Shown piece after piece: positions 9,431 through 17,334 of a DNA stretch of 64,000 bases. The notes under the pieces were generated by a model. It was not told where the DNA came from and ran no database searches. It worked only from the letters and a program-made list of their open reading frames with translations. Both the position numbers and the translations under genes were made by a program. The stretch is from Hoeflea_A sp965228435. GTDB taxonomy: Bacteria; Pseudomonadota; Alphaproteobacteria; Rhizobiales; Rhizobiaceae. The stretch is from assembly GCA_965228435.1 (NCBI GenBank), contig OZ245818.1, positions 806,001 to 870,000 on the forward strand. Direction: 5' to 3'. The number at the start of each line of letters is the position of its first letter. Positions within the stretch are counted from its first letter, which is position 1.

Positions 9431-10135
9431 TCACGGTCGCGGAGGTATGTTCATGCCCTTGACACTGGCAGGCCGCTCCATGCACCGCTCCAGCCAGGCG
9501 GTAACATTGGCAAAACCATCGAGGCCAACCGCCTCGCCTGCTTCGTAGAAGTCGCGTACGGTGCGCACCCAGGGGAACGTTGCGATATCGGCGACGGAAT
9601 AGATGTCACCGGAAATCCATTGGCGCCCCTCGAGCCGTTGATCCAGCACTCCCAGAAGCCGTTTGGTTTCGTTCTCATAGCGCTCGGTCGGATAGGTGTC
9701 TTTCAACTTGTCGGCCATAAATTTGTAGAAATGGCCGTATTGCCCGAACATGGGTCCGACGCCGGCCATCTGGAAAAACAGCCACTGGATGCATTCGAGC
9801 CGTTCCGCCGGGTCGGTGGGAATGAGTTTGCCTGTCTTTTCAGCGAGATAGAGCATGATAGCGCCGGACTCGAAGATACCGATGGGCTCGCCAGCCGGTC
9901 CGTCCGGATCGATCAGCGCCGGTATCTTGCCGTTCGGGTTGAGCGCCAGAAACTCAGATCCCTTCTGGTCGTCGGATCGGATGTCGACAAGGTGGGCCTC
10001 ATAGGGAAGCCCCGTCTCTTCGAGCGTAATGGAAATCTTGACGCCGTTCGGCGTCGGGAACGAATAGAGCTGGATCACGCCCGGATTTGACGGTTTCCAG
10101 CGCTCGGCAATCGGAAAGGATGAAAGTGCGTTCAT
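9431..10135 (-). CDS. Glutathione S-transferase family protein (YfcG/YghU-like)
   Basis: Thioredoxin-fold plus all-helical GST protein of 234 residues. The N-terminal part shows YSFPTPNG, NGKIPALID and FESGAIMLYLAEKTG, which bind glutathione in the Nu-class GSTs (YfcG, YghU). These act as disulfide-bond oxidoreductases using two glutathione molecules. The helical domain includes QYGHFYKF, also typical of that class. It is probably cytoplasmic. A GAGGA site lies about 12 bases before the ATG. It is transcribed alone, convergent with groEL. The class assignment rests on motif resemblance. Confidence 0.87.
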   Translation of the reverse strand: MNALSSFPIAERWKPSNPGVIQLYSFPTPNGVKISITLEETGLPYEAHLVDIRSDDQKGSEFLALNPNGKIPALIDPDGPAGEPIGIFESGAIMLYLAEKTGKLIPTDPAERLECIQWLFFQMAGVGPMFGQYGHFYKFMADKLKDTYPTERYENETKRLLGVLDQRLEGRQWISGDIYSVADIATFPWVRTVRDFYEAGEAVGLDGFANVTAWLERCMERPASVKGMNIPPRP

Positions 10136-10273
10136 TGTGCTAGCAGGTCCTCAAAGTGAAAAATCCCCGGTGGCGTCCTGTCGAACGCCGCCAGATACCA
10201 CATAGAGTGCCTTTTGGCGGGATGGTAGGGGCGAAATCGTGGACACCGTGTTCGTTCGGTGGTCCACCTGGCA

Positions 10274-10312
10274 AACAAAAAAGCCGCAAGCGACCACACG
10301 ACGCTTGCGGCT
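10274..10312 (-). terminator. Terminator of the first L,D-transpeptidase gene
   Basis: AGCCGCAAGCG (10282-10292) and CGCTTGCGGCT (10302-10312) form an 11-bp stem with a 9-base loop. Read on the minus strand it is followed by TTTTTTGT, as for factor-independent termination of the gene at 10369. Confidence 0.9.
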
Positions 10313-10368
10313 TCTCTAAATTCAACGGGCCTTAAGTCCCCAGCAACCCGCTGAATGGCACCTCGAAA

Positions 10369-11061
10369 CTAGTTGTTGAAGAGCGTCGCGAAAACGTCGA
10401 CTCCCTTCTCGCGGTAGTACTTGGTTGCGTTGCGACCGCTCGGACCGATTACGATCACCTTTGCGCCGACCGGTGCGCGCTTGTACAGGTGCTTGACGTC
10501 CTTGTTCATCATGCGAATGCAGCCGGACGACATGTTGAGGCCGATGGTCCAGGGCTGGTTCGTGCCATGGATCCGATAGATCGTGTCACGTCCACCGCGA
10601 TGCAGATAAAGGGCGCGCGCGCCGAGCGGATTATTGATGCCGCCCTTGACGTAACGCGGAATGATCCGACCCTTGCGACGTTCGCGAGCGATCATCGTTG
10701 CCGGTGGGCGCCAGTCCGGCCATTCGGCCTTGCGACCGACCTTGACCACGCCGGCCCAGCCGAAGCCCTCACGTCCAACACCGACACCGTACCGGGTAGC
10801 GCGCCCGTTGCCTTCGACAAAATACAGGAACCGTTTGCTGGTATCGATGATGATCGTACCCGGTTTCTCGCGCGTCTCGATACGCACTTTTTTGCGTAGA
10901 TACTTGTTTTTCGGCCGCTTCTGGGTGGCCGTCAGCGTCACCTGTGTCGGGGTGTCCTGCCTGGCGACGGTTGCATCGCGCATGAACGCGTTTGCACTGC
11001 CCGTTGCAAGGAAGCCCACGGCCAGCGTGACGGCAAGCAAGGATGTTGCGAATCTGCCCAC
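10369..11061 (-). CDS. L,D-transpeptidase (YkuD domain)
   Basis: Exported peptidoglycan enzyme of 230 residues that forms 3-3 cross-links or anchors proteins to the wall. A Sec-type signal peptide covers about residues 1-25 (MGRFATSLLAVTLAVGF, then SANA). The YkuD catalytic motif is HGTNQPWTIG with His165, then SSGCIRM with the nucleophile Cys181. The start codon is GTG at 11061, preceded by GAGGAGAG at good spacing. It is monocistronic with its own terminator, and is one of three YkuD paralogues in the window (others at 18675 and 36668). Confidence 0.93.
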   Translation of the reverse strand: MGRFATSLLAVTLAVGFLATGSANAFMRDATVARQDTPTQVTLTATQKRPKNKYLRKKVRIETREKPGTIIIDTSKRFLYFVEGNGRATRYGVGVGREGFGWAGVVKVGRKAEWPDWRPPATMIARERRKGRIIPRYVKGGINNPLGARALYLHRGGRDTIYRIHGTNQPWTIGLNMSSGCIRMMNKDVKHLYKRAPVGAKVIVIGPSGRNATKYYREKGVDVFATLFNN

Positions 11062-11232
11062 TGTTCCACTCTCCTCTTATCAATTATCCGTCAGGGTAAC
11101 ATTGGATTACGGGCTTGCAACATTAGGCGGCAAAAATAAAGATAAAGTGATCACAGTCTTTTGCTGTCGTTTTCAAGCATAGCGTGTGTGAATAGCGCCG
11201 GCCTAAACCTGCTGTTTGCCAATATCGACCGT

Positions 11233-12594
11233 TCAGTGAAACATCCGGTCAGGCAACCAGGTTGCGATTCCCGGAAAAGCCAGCAGAAGGCACAGGGCCA
11301 GGACTTGCAGAGCAACGAACGGGGCGATGCCTCGATAAATCTGCCCTGTTTTCGCCAGTCCGCCCGCTGTTCCCTTCAGATAAAACAGCGCGAAGCCGAA
11401 CGGCGGCGTCAAGAAGCTGGTTTGAAGATTTACGGCAACGAGGATCGCGAACCAATAGACTATGTCGGAGCGAGCGACGTGGTCACCGAAGTCGAGCTGT
11501 GCGACGATCGGTGCAAAAATCGGCAGGACAATCAGGGTAATTTCGATCCAGTCGAAAAAGAAACCCAGCAGGAAGATCAGCAGCATCAGAACCGCCAGAA
11601 CGCCCCAGGCGCCGAGAAAGGAAGCCTCGGCCCAAGACAGAACAAGATGATCTCCACCAAAGCGGCGGAACAGATAGGAAAATGCCGTTGCGCCGACAAA
11701 GATGAAGAAGATCATCGAAACCGTCGTCAGCGAACCTTCAAGAACATCATTGAGGCCCGAAAGAGTGAGCCTTCTTCGCAGAATGACCAGAGCCAGAGCG
11801 CCCAAGGCCCCGACGCCGCTCGCTTCGGTGGGGGTCGCCCAGCCGCCAAGAATTGACCCGAGCACCAGGGCAATGAGCAAAGCCGGAGGCACGAAACCAA
11901 CCAGCAGGCGGCGGAAGAGCGCTCTCCGTTCGGTAGCCGACAAACGGCCGGCAACTGCAGGTGCCAATCCCGGTCTGAGCCGGCTCACGATGGCGATGAA
12001 TATCAGGTAAAGCGCCGACAGCATCAGGCCGGGCACAAGCGCTGCCATGAACAGCCGGCCCACCGAGATCGTCAGCAAATCCCCCATGATGACCAGCATG
12101 ATTGATGGTGGGATGAGAATCCCGAGTGTCCCGGACGCGGCGATCGAACCGGCTGCGAGTGTCGGCGCGTAACCGCGATCGACCATCATGGGCAACGCCA
12201 GCATGGTCAGCATTGTTACCGAGGCGCCGATGATGCCGGTCGACGCGGCAAGCACGGTTCCGATGATGGTCACGCCCAGCGCCAGGCCTCCAGGTACGCG
12301 ACGCATCAGTGTCTGCAGACCTTCCAGCAGTTCTTCCGCAACGCCGCTTCTCTCGAGCAGCGTTCCCATGAGAACGAACATCGGAACCGCCACCATGACC
12401 ACATTGGAGACAATGCCGCCGAAGATGCGATTGACGAGCAACGGTAACTGAACAAACCGAAGTTCGCCCAATGCCAGTCCGATCAGCGCAAAAGCGAGCG
12501 ATACACCCCCCAATACGACCGCGACCGGCAAGCCGGAGAACAGGAATAAAGCGAGCGTGCCGAACATCAGGATCGGCAGCAATTCGGTCGTCAC
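11233..12594 (-). CDS. TRAP transporter large permease (DctM/TakM-like)
   Basis: Inner-membrane transport subunit of 453 residues with about 12 hydrophobic segments. Start GTG at 12594 gives VTTELLPILMFGTLALFLF, preceded by GGGAGAAAACCT, and overlaps the stop of the small permease gene by 4 bp (GTGA). The longer open frame upstream is just the shadow of dctQ. It couples sodium- or proton-driven import to the binding protein at 13199. With ilvD upstream, the system probably carries a carboxylic or 2-oxo acid. Confidence 0.92.
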   Translation of the reverse strand: MTTELLPILMFGTLALFLFSGLPVAVVLGGVSLAFALIGLALGELRFVQLPLLVNRIFGGIVSNVVMVAVPMFVLMGTLLERSGVAEELLEGLQTLMRRVPGGLALGVTIIGTVLAASTGIIGASVTMLTMLALPMMVDRGYAPTLAAGSIAASGTLGILIPPSIMLVIMGDLLTISVGRLFMAALVPGLMLSALYLIFIAIVSRLRPGLAPAVAGRLSATERRALFRRLLVGFVPPALLIALVLGSILGGWATPTEASGVGALGALALVILRRRLTLSGLNDVLEGSLTTVSMIFFIFVGATAFSYLFRRFGGDHLVLSWAEASFLGAWGVLAVLMLLIFLLGFFFDWIEITLIVLPIFAPIVAQLDFGDHVARSDIVYWFAILVAVNLQTSFLTPPFGFALFYLKGTAGGLAKTGQIYRGIAPFVALQVLALCLLLAFPGIATWLPDRMFH

Positions 12595-13127
12595 AGGTTT
12601 TCTCCCTGGTGGACAAGGTCGTTCCGACCGGACAGTTCGCGCAGTTGACAAAGGCAGCGAAGGAGAACGGACAAAGCCGAAAGAACGGTGAGCGACAAGC
12701 CAATCGGCAGCACGGACTTGATGATCCACCGATGGGACAATCCGCCGCCACTTGCGGACCCTTCGCCGGTGACGTAGGCCCGAACGGCGTAGTCGATCCC
12801 GAACACGGTCAGCGCCGACAGGTACGGGATCATGAAGATCACGATGCCGGCGATTTCCAGCTTCAGCTTTGCCACCGGGCTGAAATGCTCTCGGACCAGG
12901 TCCACGCGGACGTGGGCGTCCCGCAGATAGGCGTGTCCAAACCCAAACAGAAGAGCGGCGCCGTGCAGATGCCACTCCAAATCCTGCAGAACCACGGAGC
13001 CGGTGTCGAAGAACTTTCTGCCGACCACGTCGTAGCCGATGACCATTGCAAGAGCGAAAAGCAGCCATCCGCCGAGCCGATTGGCCCAGTGGCATGGGCG
13101 CGCCAGAACGTCTGCCCAATATTGCAT
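12591..13127 (-). CDS. TRAP transporter small permease (DctQ/TakQ-like)
   Basis: Small TRAP membrane subunit of 178 residues with four hydrophobic segments. ATG at 13127 gives MQYWADVLARPCHWANRLGG, and the first membrane helix contains the typical FALAMVIGYDVVGRKFF pattern. The frame extends further upstream, but without a signal or ribosome site. It sits 71 bp after dctP and overlaps dctM, so order and coupling match other dctPQM operons. DctQ family members bridge the binding protein and the large permease. Confidence 0.88.
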   Translation of the reverse strand: MQYWADVLARPCHWANRLGGWLLFALAMVIGYDVVGRKFFDTGSVVLQDLEWHLHGAALLFGFGHAYLRDAHVRVDLVREHFSPVAKLKLEIAGIVIFMIPYLSALTVFGIDYAVRAYVTGEGSASGGGLSHRWIIKSVLPIGLSLTVLSALSVLLRCLCQLRELSGRNDLVHQGENL

Positions 13128-13198
13128 TTCAGTTCTCCCGGATCGCCGGAGCGCGCGCCGCCGGTCATGGACCCTGCGACGCGCTGCTTCCTGGAGGA

Positions 13199-14233
13199 TC
13201 AGCGCATGTAGCCCAGCTCGCGCCAGGTGGCGTATTGATCTCTGAACGTCACGTAGGAGTCCCAAACCTGCTTGAAATCGGCGTCGGCCGACAACTCGCC
13301 GACGACCTCACTCCAGGCCGCGTTCATGGCCGCCAGAACCGCCGGCGGCCAGCGGTGAATGGTGACGCCCATGTTGCGAAGTTCGCCAAGCGCCTCGAAC
13401 TGGATGGCTTCGCCCATGGCAACCGACTCGGCGACCGCGGAGCGGCAGACTTCCTCGACGGCGGCGCGCTGCCGGTCGCTCAAACCATCCCAGACAGGAC
13501 GGTTGATGAGCAGCGTTATCAGGCTGGTCTGTTGATGCCAGCCCGGAAAGTAGTAGTGCTTGGCATAGTCGGCCATGCCCAATCGGAGATCGAGCGCCGG
13601 CATGGAGATCTCTGCTGCATCGATGGTGCCCAGTTCGAGTGCCGGTACAGTGTCGCCCACAGGCAAGGTCTGGGTCGCCACCCCAAGCTTCTCCATGACC
13701 CGTGCGCCGAGCCCGAAGAAACGCATCTTCTTGCCTTTCAAATCTTCGACCGTTTCGATCGGCTCACGGAACCAGCCGGAGGCCTCCGGCGGCAGGGTGG
13801 CGCACAGGACGCTCTTTACCTGATGGCGAGCCGTGATCTCGTCCCAAAGGTCCTGACCGCCGCCAAAGTAGTACCAGGCCAGGTATTCCGGCGCCTCGGG
13901 CCCGAAGGGCACCGACGTAAACATGGCCGCTGACGGGATGATGCCCTGGGCAAATCCTGGCGAATACCAGGCCGCATCGACGGCACCTGTCGACACGGCG
14001 TCCCAGGCCTCAGGCGCCGGAACCAGGGCGCCCGGTTCGTGAAACACGATGTCGAGTTCTCCGCCCGTCACCAGGTTGATGCGGCGGCCGAGGTCCTTGC
14101 CGATCTCACCGATCACCGGAAACGAGCTCGGATAGACGCTGGTCATATCGAGTTTCGAGGCTGCAGCAGCACCAGCCGGTGCCAAGCCGAGCGCGAGTGC
14201 CAGTGACGCGCAAGTCAATGCAAGTTTCTTCAT
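13199..14233 (-). CDS. TRAP substrate-binding protein, TakP-like (2-oxo acid type)
   Basis: Periplasmic solute receptor of 344 residues with a signal peptide (MKKLALTCASLALALGL, cleavage near AAAA at about residue 24). ATG at 14233 follows AGGGAGGAAG. The mature protein shows YPSSFP near its start, GALVPAPEAWDAVSTGAV, VPFG, WYYFGGGQDLWDE, and YYFPGWH near the end. These features match the TakP branch, which binds 2-oxo acids such as pyruvate or branched-chain keto acids as sodium salts. It follows the ilvD-type gene by 28 bp. The ligand class is an inference from resemblance. Confidence 0.88.
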   Translation of the reverse strand: MKKLALTCASLALALGLAPAGAAAASKLDMTSVYPSSFPVIGEIGKDLGRRINLVTGGELDIVFHEPGALVPAPEAWDAVSTGAVDAAWYSPGFAQGIIPSAAMFTSVPFGPEAPEYLAWYYFGGGQDLWDEITARHQVKSVLCATLPPEASGWFREPIETVEDLKGKKMRFFGLGARVMEKLGVATQTLPVGDTVPALELGTIDAAEISMPALDLRLGMADYAKHYYFPGWHQQTSLITLLINRPVWDGLSDRQRAAVEEVCRSAVAESVAMGEAIQFEALGELRNMGVTIHRWPPAVLAAMNAAWSEVVGELSADADFKQVWDSYVTFRDQYATWRELGYMR

Positions 14234-14261
14234 GGCTTTCTTCCTCCCTGATAGCCTTCCT

Positions 14262-16103
14262 TCAATCATCGATGCGCCGGACCGCCCCTTTCGAAGCGTT
14301 GGAAACGGCCCGGGCGTAGAGTTGCAGAGCGGTCGAGACATGGCGCTCGCGGGTGTGGGGCTGCCAAAGCGCCTTCCCGTAGTCGCGATGATCCGCGCGG
14401 CGACGAGCCAATGTAGGGTCGGGGACACAAAGCTCGATGGAGCGTGTCGGAATGTCGATGCGGATGAGGTCGCCGTCTTCGACCAGCGCGATGACGCCGC
14501 CCTCGGCAGCCTCCGGCGAGACATGGCCGATCGAAAGGCCGGCCGAGGCTCCGGAAAACCGTCCGTCCGTCACCATTGCGCAGCTCGTGTCGAGCCGCAT
14601 GGCGCGCAGATACGCTGTTGGATAGAGCATTTCCTGCATGCCGGGCCCGCCCTTCGGCCCCTCATATCGCACCACGATCACACTGCCCGGCGTGATGCTG
14701 CTGGCCAGGATGGCATCTGCCACCTGATCCTGGGATTCGAAAACTACAGCCGGGCCCTCGAACCGCATCATGGCCGGGTCGACCGCGGCGGTCTTGACGA
14801 TGCAGCCATGCTCGGCAATGCCGCCATGCAACACGGCCAGGCCGCCGTCTTTGGCGTAAGCATGATCAACATCGCGGATGCATCCGGCCTCACGGTCGAG
14901 ATCGAGGCTTGCGTGGCGGCGGCTCTGGCGCATTGCCCGAACCGTCCTGACGCCGCCGGGCGCAGCCTGGAAAAACCGCCGGACCTCATCCGATGGCCGG
15001 CGACGGATGTCCCATTCGGCAATGAATTCCGCCATGGACGCGGCATGCACCGTTGCAACGTCCGTGTGGATAAGTCCGGCACGATCCAGCTCACCGAGAA
15101 TGGCGATGATCCCGCCGGCGCGGTGGACATCCTCAATGTGGTAATCGGACGTGGCCGGCGCGACCTTGCACAGATTTGGGACTCGACGCGACAGCCGGTC
15201 GATATCGCCCAGCGTGAAGTCGACGCGAGCTTCGTTGGCGATGGCCAACAGGTGCAGCACCGTGTTGGACGATCCGCCCATGGCAATGTCCACCGCCATG
15301 GCATTTTCGAAGGCGCGCTTGTCTGCAATGCCGCGCGGCAATGCGTTTTTGTCGTCTTCCTCGTACCAGCGCCGGGCCAGACAAACGATCTGCCGCCCGG
15401 CCCTTTCAAACAGATGACGCCGGTCGCTGTGCGTCGCCAGCAGAGTGCCGTTTCCCGGCAAGGCCAACCCTAACGCCTCGGCCAGGCAGTTCATGGAATT
15501 CGCCGTGAACATTCCCGAGCAGGAACCGCAGGTCGGACAAGCCGACCGCTCCAGCGCCTCGATCTCCTCCTCCGGCCGATCGGGATCGGCGCCGGCATAG
15601 ATGGCCTCAGTGTAGTCCGTGGCCTTGACCTCACCGTTGATCTCGGTGCGCCCCGCTTCCATCGGCCCGCCCGAAACGAAAATCACCGGTATGTTGAGGC
15701 GCATCGCCGCCATCAGCATGCCCGGTGTAATCTTGTCGCAGTTGGAAATGCAGACCATTGCATCAACGCAATGGGCGTTGATCATGTACTCGATCGAGTC
15801 GGCGATGATCTCGCGGGACGGCAAGCTGTAAAGCATGCCGTCATGACCCATGGCGATGCCGTCGTCGACCGCGATCGTGTTGAATTCGCGCGGAACACCA
15901 CCCGCCTCGCGGATAGCCGCGGCGACGAGGCCAGCCGGCTCGCGCAAGTGGATATGACCCGGCACGAATTCGGTAAAGGAATTGACGACCGCAACGATCG
16001 GTTTGGCGAAATCTTCCGTCGTCATGCCGGTGGCCCGCCACAGCGCTCGCGCCGCAGTCATGCGGCGTCCCGATGTCGTGGTCCTGGAAAGCAATTCCGG
16101 CAT
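14262..16103 (-). CDS. ilvD: Dihydroxy-acid dehydratase (IlvD type)
   Basis: Iron-sulfur dehydratase of 613 residues that converts 2,3-dihydroxy acids to 2-oxo acids (valine and isoleucine synthesis in the canonical case). It aligns along its whole length with E. coli IlvD (616 residues): VVNSFTEFVPGH, AVDDGIAMGHDGMLYSLPSR and SNCDKITPGM (Cys122). CPTCGSCSGMFTANSM holds Cys195, and VTDGRFSGA lies near the C-terminus. It is the first gene of an ilvD-dctPQM operon rather than with other ilv genes, and a LysR gene is divergent. It may therefore be a catabolic or accessory copy producing the 2-oxo acids that the transporter handles. Sugar-acid dehydratases are relatives, but the sequence looks closer to true IlvD. 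Confidence 0.9.
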   Translation of the reverse strand: MPELLSRTTTSGRRMTAARALWRATGMTTEDFAKPIVAVVNSFTEFVPGHIHLREPAGLVAAAIREAGGVPREFNTIAVDDGIAMGHDGMLYSLPSREIIADSIEYMINAHCVDAMVCISNCDKITPGMLMAAMRLNIPVIFVSGGPMEAGRTEINGEVKATDYTEAIYAGADPDRPEEEIEALERSACPTCGSCSGMFTANSMNCLAEALGLALPGNGTLLATHSDRRHLFERAGRQIVCLARRWYEEDDKNALPRGIADKRAFENAMAVDIAMGGSSNTVLHLLAIANEARVDFTLGDIDRLSRRVPNLCKVAPATSDYHIEDVHRAGGIIAILGELDRAGLIHTDVATVHAASMAEFIAEWDIRRRPSDEVRRFFQAAPGGVRTVRAMRQSRRHASLDLDREAGCIRDVDHAYAKDGGLAVLHGGIAEHGCIVKTAAVDPAMMRFEGPAVVFESQDQVADAILASSITPGSVIVVRYEGPKGGPGMQEMLYPTAYLRAMRLDTSCAMVTDGRFSGASAGLSIGHVSPEAAEGGVIALVEDGDLIRIDIPTRSIELCVPDPTLARRRADHRDYGKALWQPHTRERHVSTALQLYARAVSNASKGAVRRIDD

Positions 16104-16165
16104 GTTCGTCCATCCTCTTGCGGTTCCCTCTGAACCGGTTGACGAACGCTAGCATTGCGTTTTAG

Positions 16166-16179
16166 TTCGAAAAAACGAA
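16166..16179. promoter_or_regulatory. Small palindrome in the ilvD/lysR divergent region
   Basis: TTCG-AAAAAA-CGAA lies in the 108-bp gap between the divergent ilvD and lysR starts. Its position fits a LysR-type operator, but the arms are only 4 bp. Confidence 0.3.
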
Positions 16180-16211
16180 TAATATGGAAGAAACTCTTCG
16201 GAAAATTTGAT

Positions 16212-17069
16212 ATGTCTGCGCGCCGCAATATAGACATCGACCTGTTCCGCACATTCATCGCCGCAATCGATCTCGATGGACTGAACAAGGCGGCGACCGC
16301 CGTCGGTCGGTCGCAGTCGACGGTCAGCATGCAGATCCGGCGCATGGAAGACATTCTCGGATGCGTCCTGTTTGTGCCCGACGGACGCAAGGTCAAGCTG
16401 AGCGCCGAGGGCGAAAAGCTGGCAAGTCACGCACGCCGCATTGTCGCGCTTCACGATCAGGCGCTGGACGCCATGGCCGCAGACCGGATGAAGGGCAATG
16501 TCAGCCTGGCGGTCATGGGCGACTATGCGACCCACGTTCTCCCGGCTCACCTGGCCGCGTTTATGGATCAGCACCCCGGTATTCTGGTGGACGTCACCAC
16601 CGGTTTCACGACTGACCTGCTGGACCGCCTCGGGGGACAGTTCGACCTGGTTCTATCCACCCATCCGCTTGGCGAAGGAAAGGGCGAGCGGTTGCGGGTG
16701 GAAAAAACCCGCTGGGTGTTTTCCGCAAACCACGAGGTTCCGACGGCGCCATCGGTTCCGTTGGCGTTGCTGCCGCCCGGCAATCTGTTTCGCAACTGGG
16801 CAATCGAAGCCCTGGATCGGGCGGGTATCGGCTGGCGTGTTCTGTTCACCAGCTCCAGCATTGCCGCCGTAGAGGCTGCCGCAGCGGCCGGGATCGCGGT
16901 TTGCGTGGCCAAGCAGGGGTCTGCCAGCGAAGGGCTGCGGTTTCTCGGACCGCAGCACGGATTTCCCGATCTTCCTGATACCGAAATCGTTCTCAATCGG
17001 TCGACGGGCCGCTGCCCGAGAGCAACAGGCGTTCTCGGCGACTATCTCGCCCGGGTGCTGGCGGCCTAG
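16212..17069 (+). CDS. LysR family transcriptional regulator
   Basis: DNA-binding regulator of 285 residues from ATG 16212 (MSARRNIDIDLFRTF). An in-frame ATG at 16155 would add 19 Lys-rich residues atypical of the family. The winged helix-turn-helix covers about residues 7-65 (KAATAVGRSQSTVSMQIRRME), followed by a substrate-binding domain. It is divergent from the ilvD-dctPQM operon and probably controls it, with a 2-oxo or dihydroxy acid as possible effector. That target is inferred from position only. Confidence 0.9.
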   Translation: MSARRNIDIDLFRTFIAAIDLDGLNKAATAVGRSQSTVSMQIRRMEDILGCVLFVPDGRKVKLSAEGEKLASHARRIVALHDQALDAMAADRMKGNVSLAVMGDYATHVLPAHLAAFMDQHPGILVDVTTGFTTDLLDRLGGQFDLVLSTHPLGEGKGERLRVEKTRWVFSANHEVPTAPSVPLALLPPGNLFRNWAIEALDRAGIGWRVLFTSSSIAAVEAAAAAGIAVCVAKQGSASEGLRFLGPQHGFPDLPDTEIVLNRSTGRCPRATGVLGDYLARVLAA

Positions 17070-17145
17070 GGTGGGTAACCTTGCATTTGGTTGCCGTCGC
17101 CACCACCTCAGGCATCACACCCGAAAACAAAGGGAAACGGTCTCC

Positions 17146-17334
17146 ATGGCTTATTTCGTGGCTGCACTGCTGGTTTCTGCCGCTGCAGGGTTCAGCGCGC
17201 ACTATCTGGCAACCAAGAAACGACGCGCCGTGAAGCCTTGGGTTGTTTCAAGTGTCTTCTTCTTCCTGCCGATCCTCCTGTTGGCCTTGCTGCCAGCACG
17301 GAAAGAACAGAACACGCTGCTCAACGGAACATGA
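17146..17334 (+). CDS. Small two-helix membrane protein
   Basis: A 62-residue protein starting at ATG 17146 with AGGGAAACGG upstream. It has two hydrophobic segments (about residues 4-20 and 35-53) separated by the basic linker TKKRRAVK, predicting a hairpin in the inner membrane with the basic loop in the cytoplasm. Its stop overlaps the start of the flavin oxidase by 4 bp (ATGA), so the two are translationally coupled. No family was recognised. It may help localise or anchor the oxidase system; this is inference. Confidence 0.7.
   Translation: MAYFVAALLVSAAAGFSAHYLATKKRRAVKPWVVSSVFFFLPILLLALLPARKEQNTLLNGT

Noticed and set aside
7665..9485. A 606-codon open frame antisense to groEL.
   Set aside because: It is produced by the strong codon bias of groEL; no domain, start signal or function was seen.
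9407..10090. A 227-codon plus-strand frame over the GST gene.
   Set aside because: It is the antisense shadow of a clear GST with family motifs on the minus strand.
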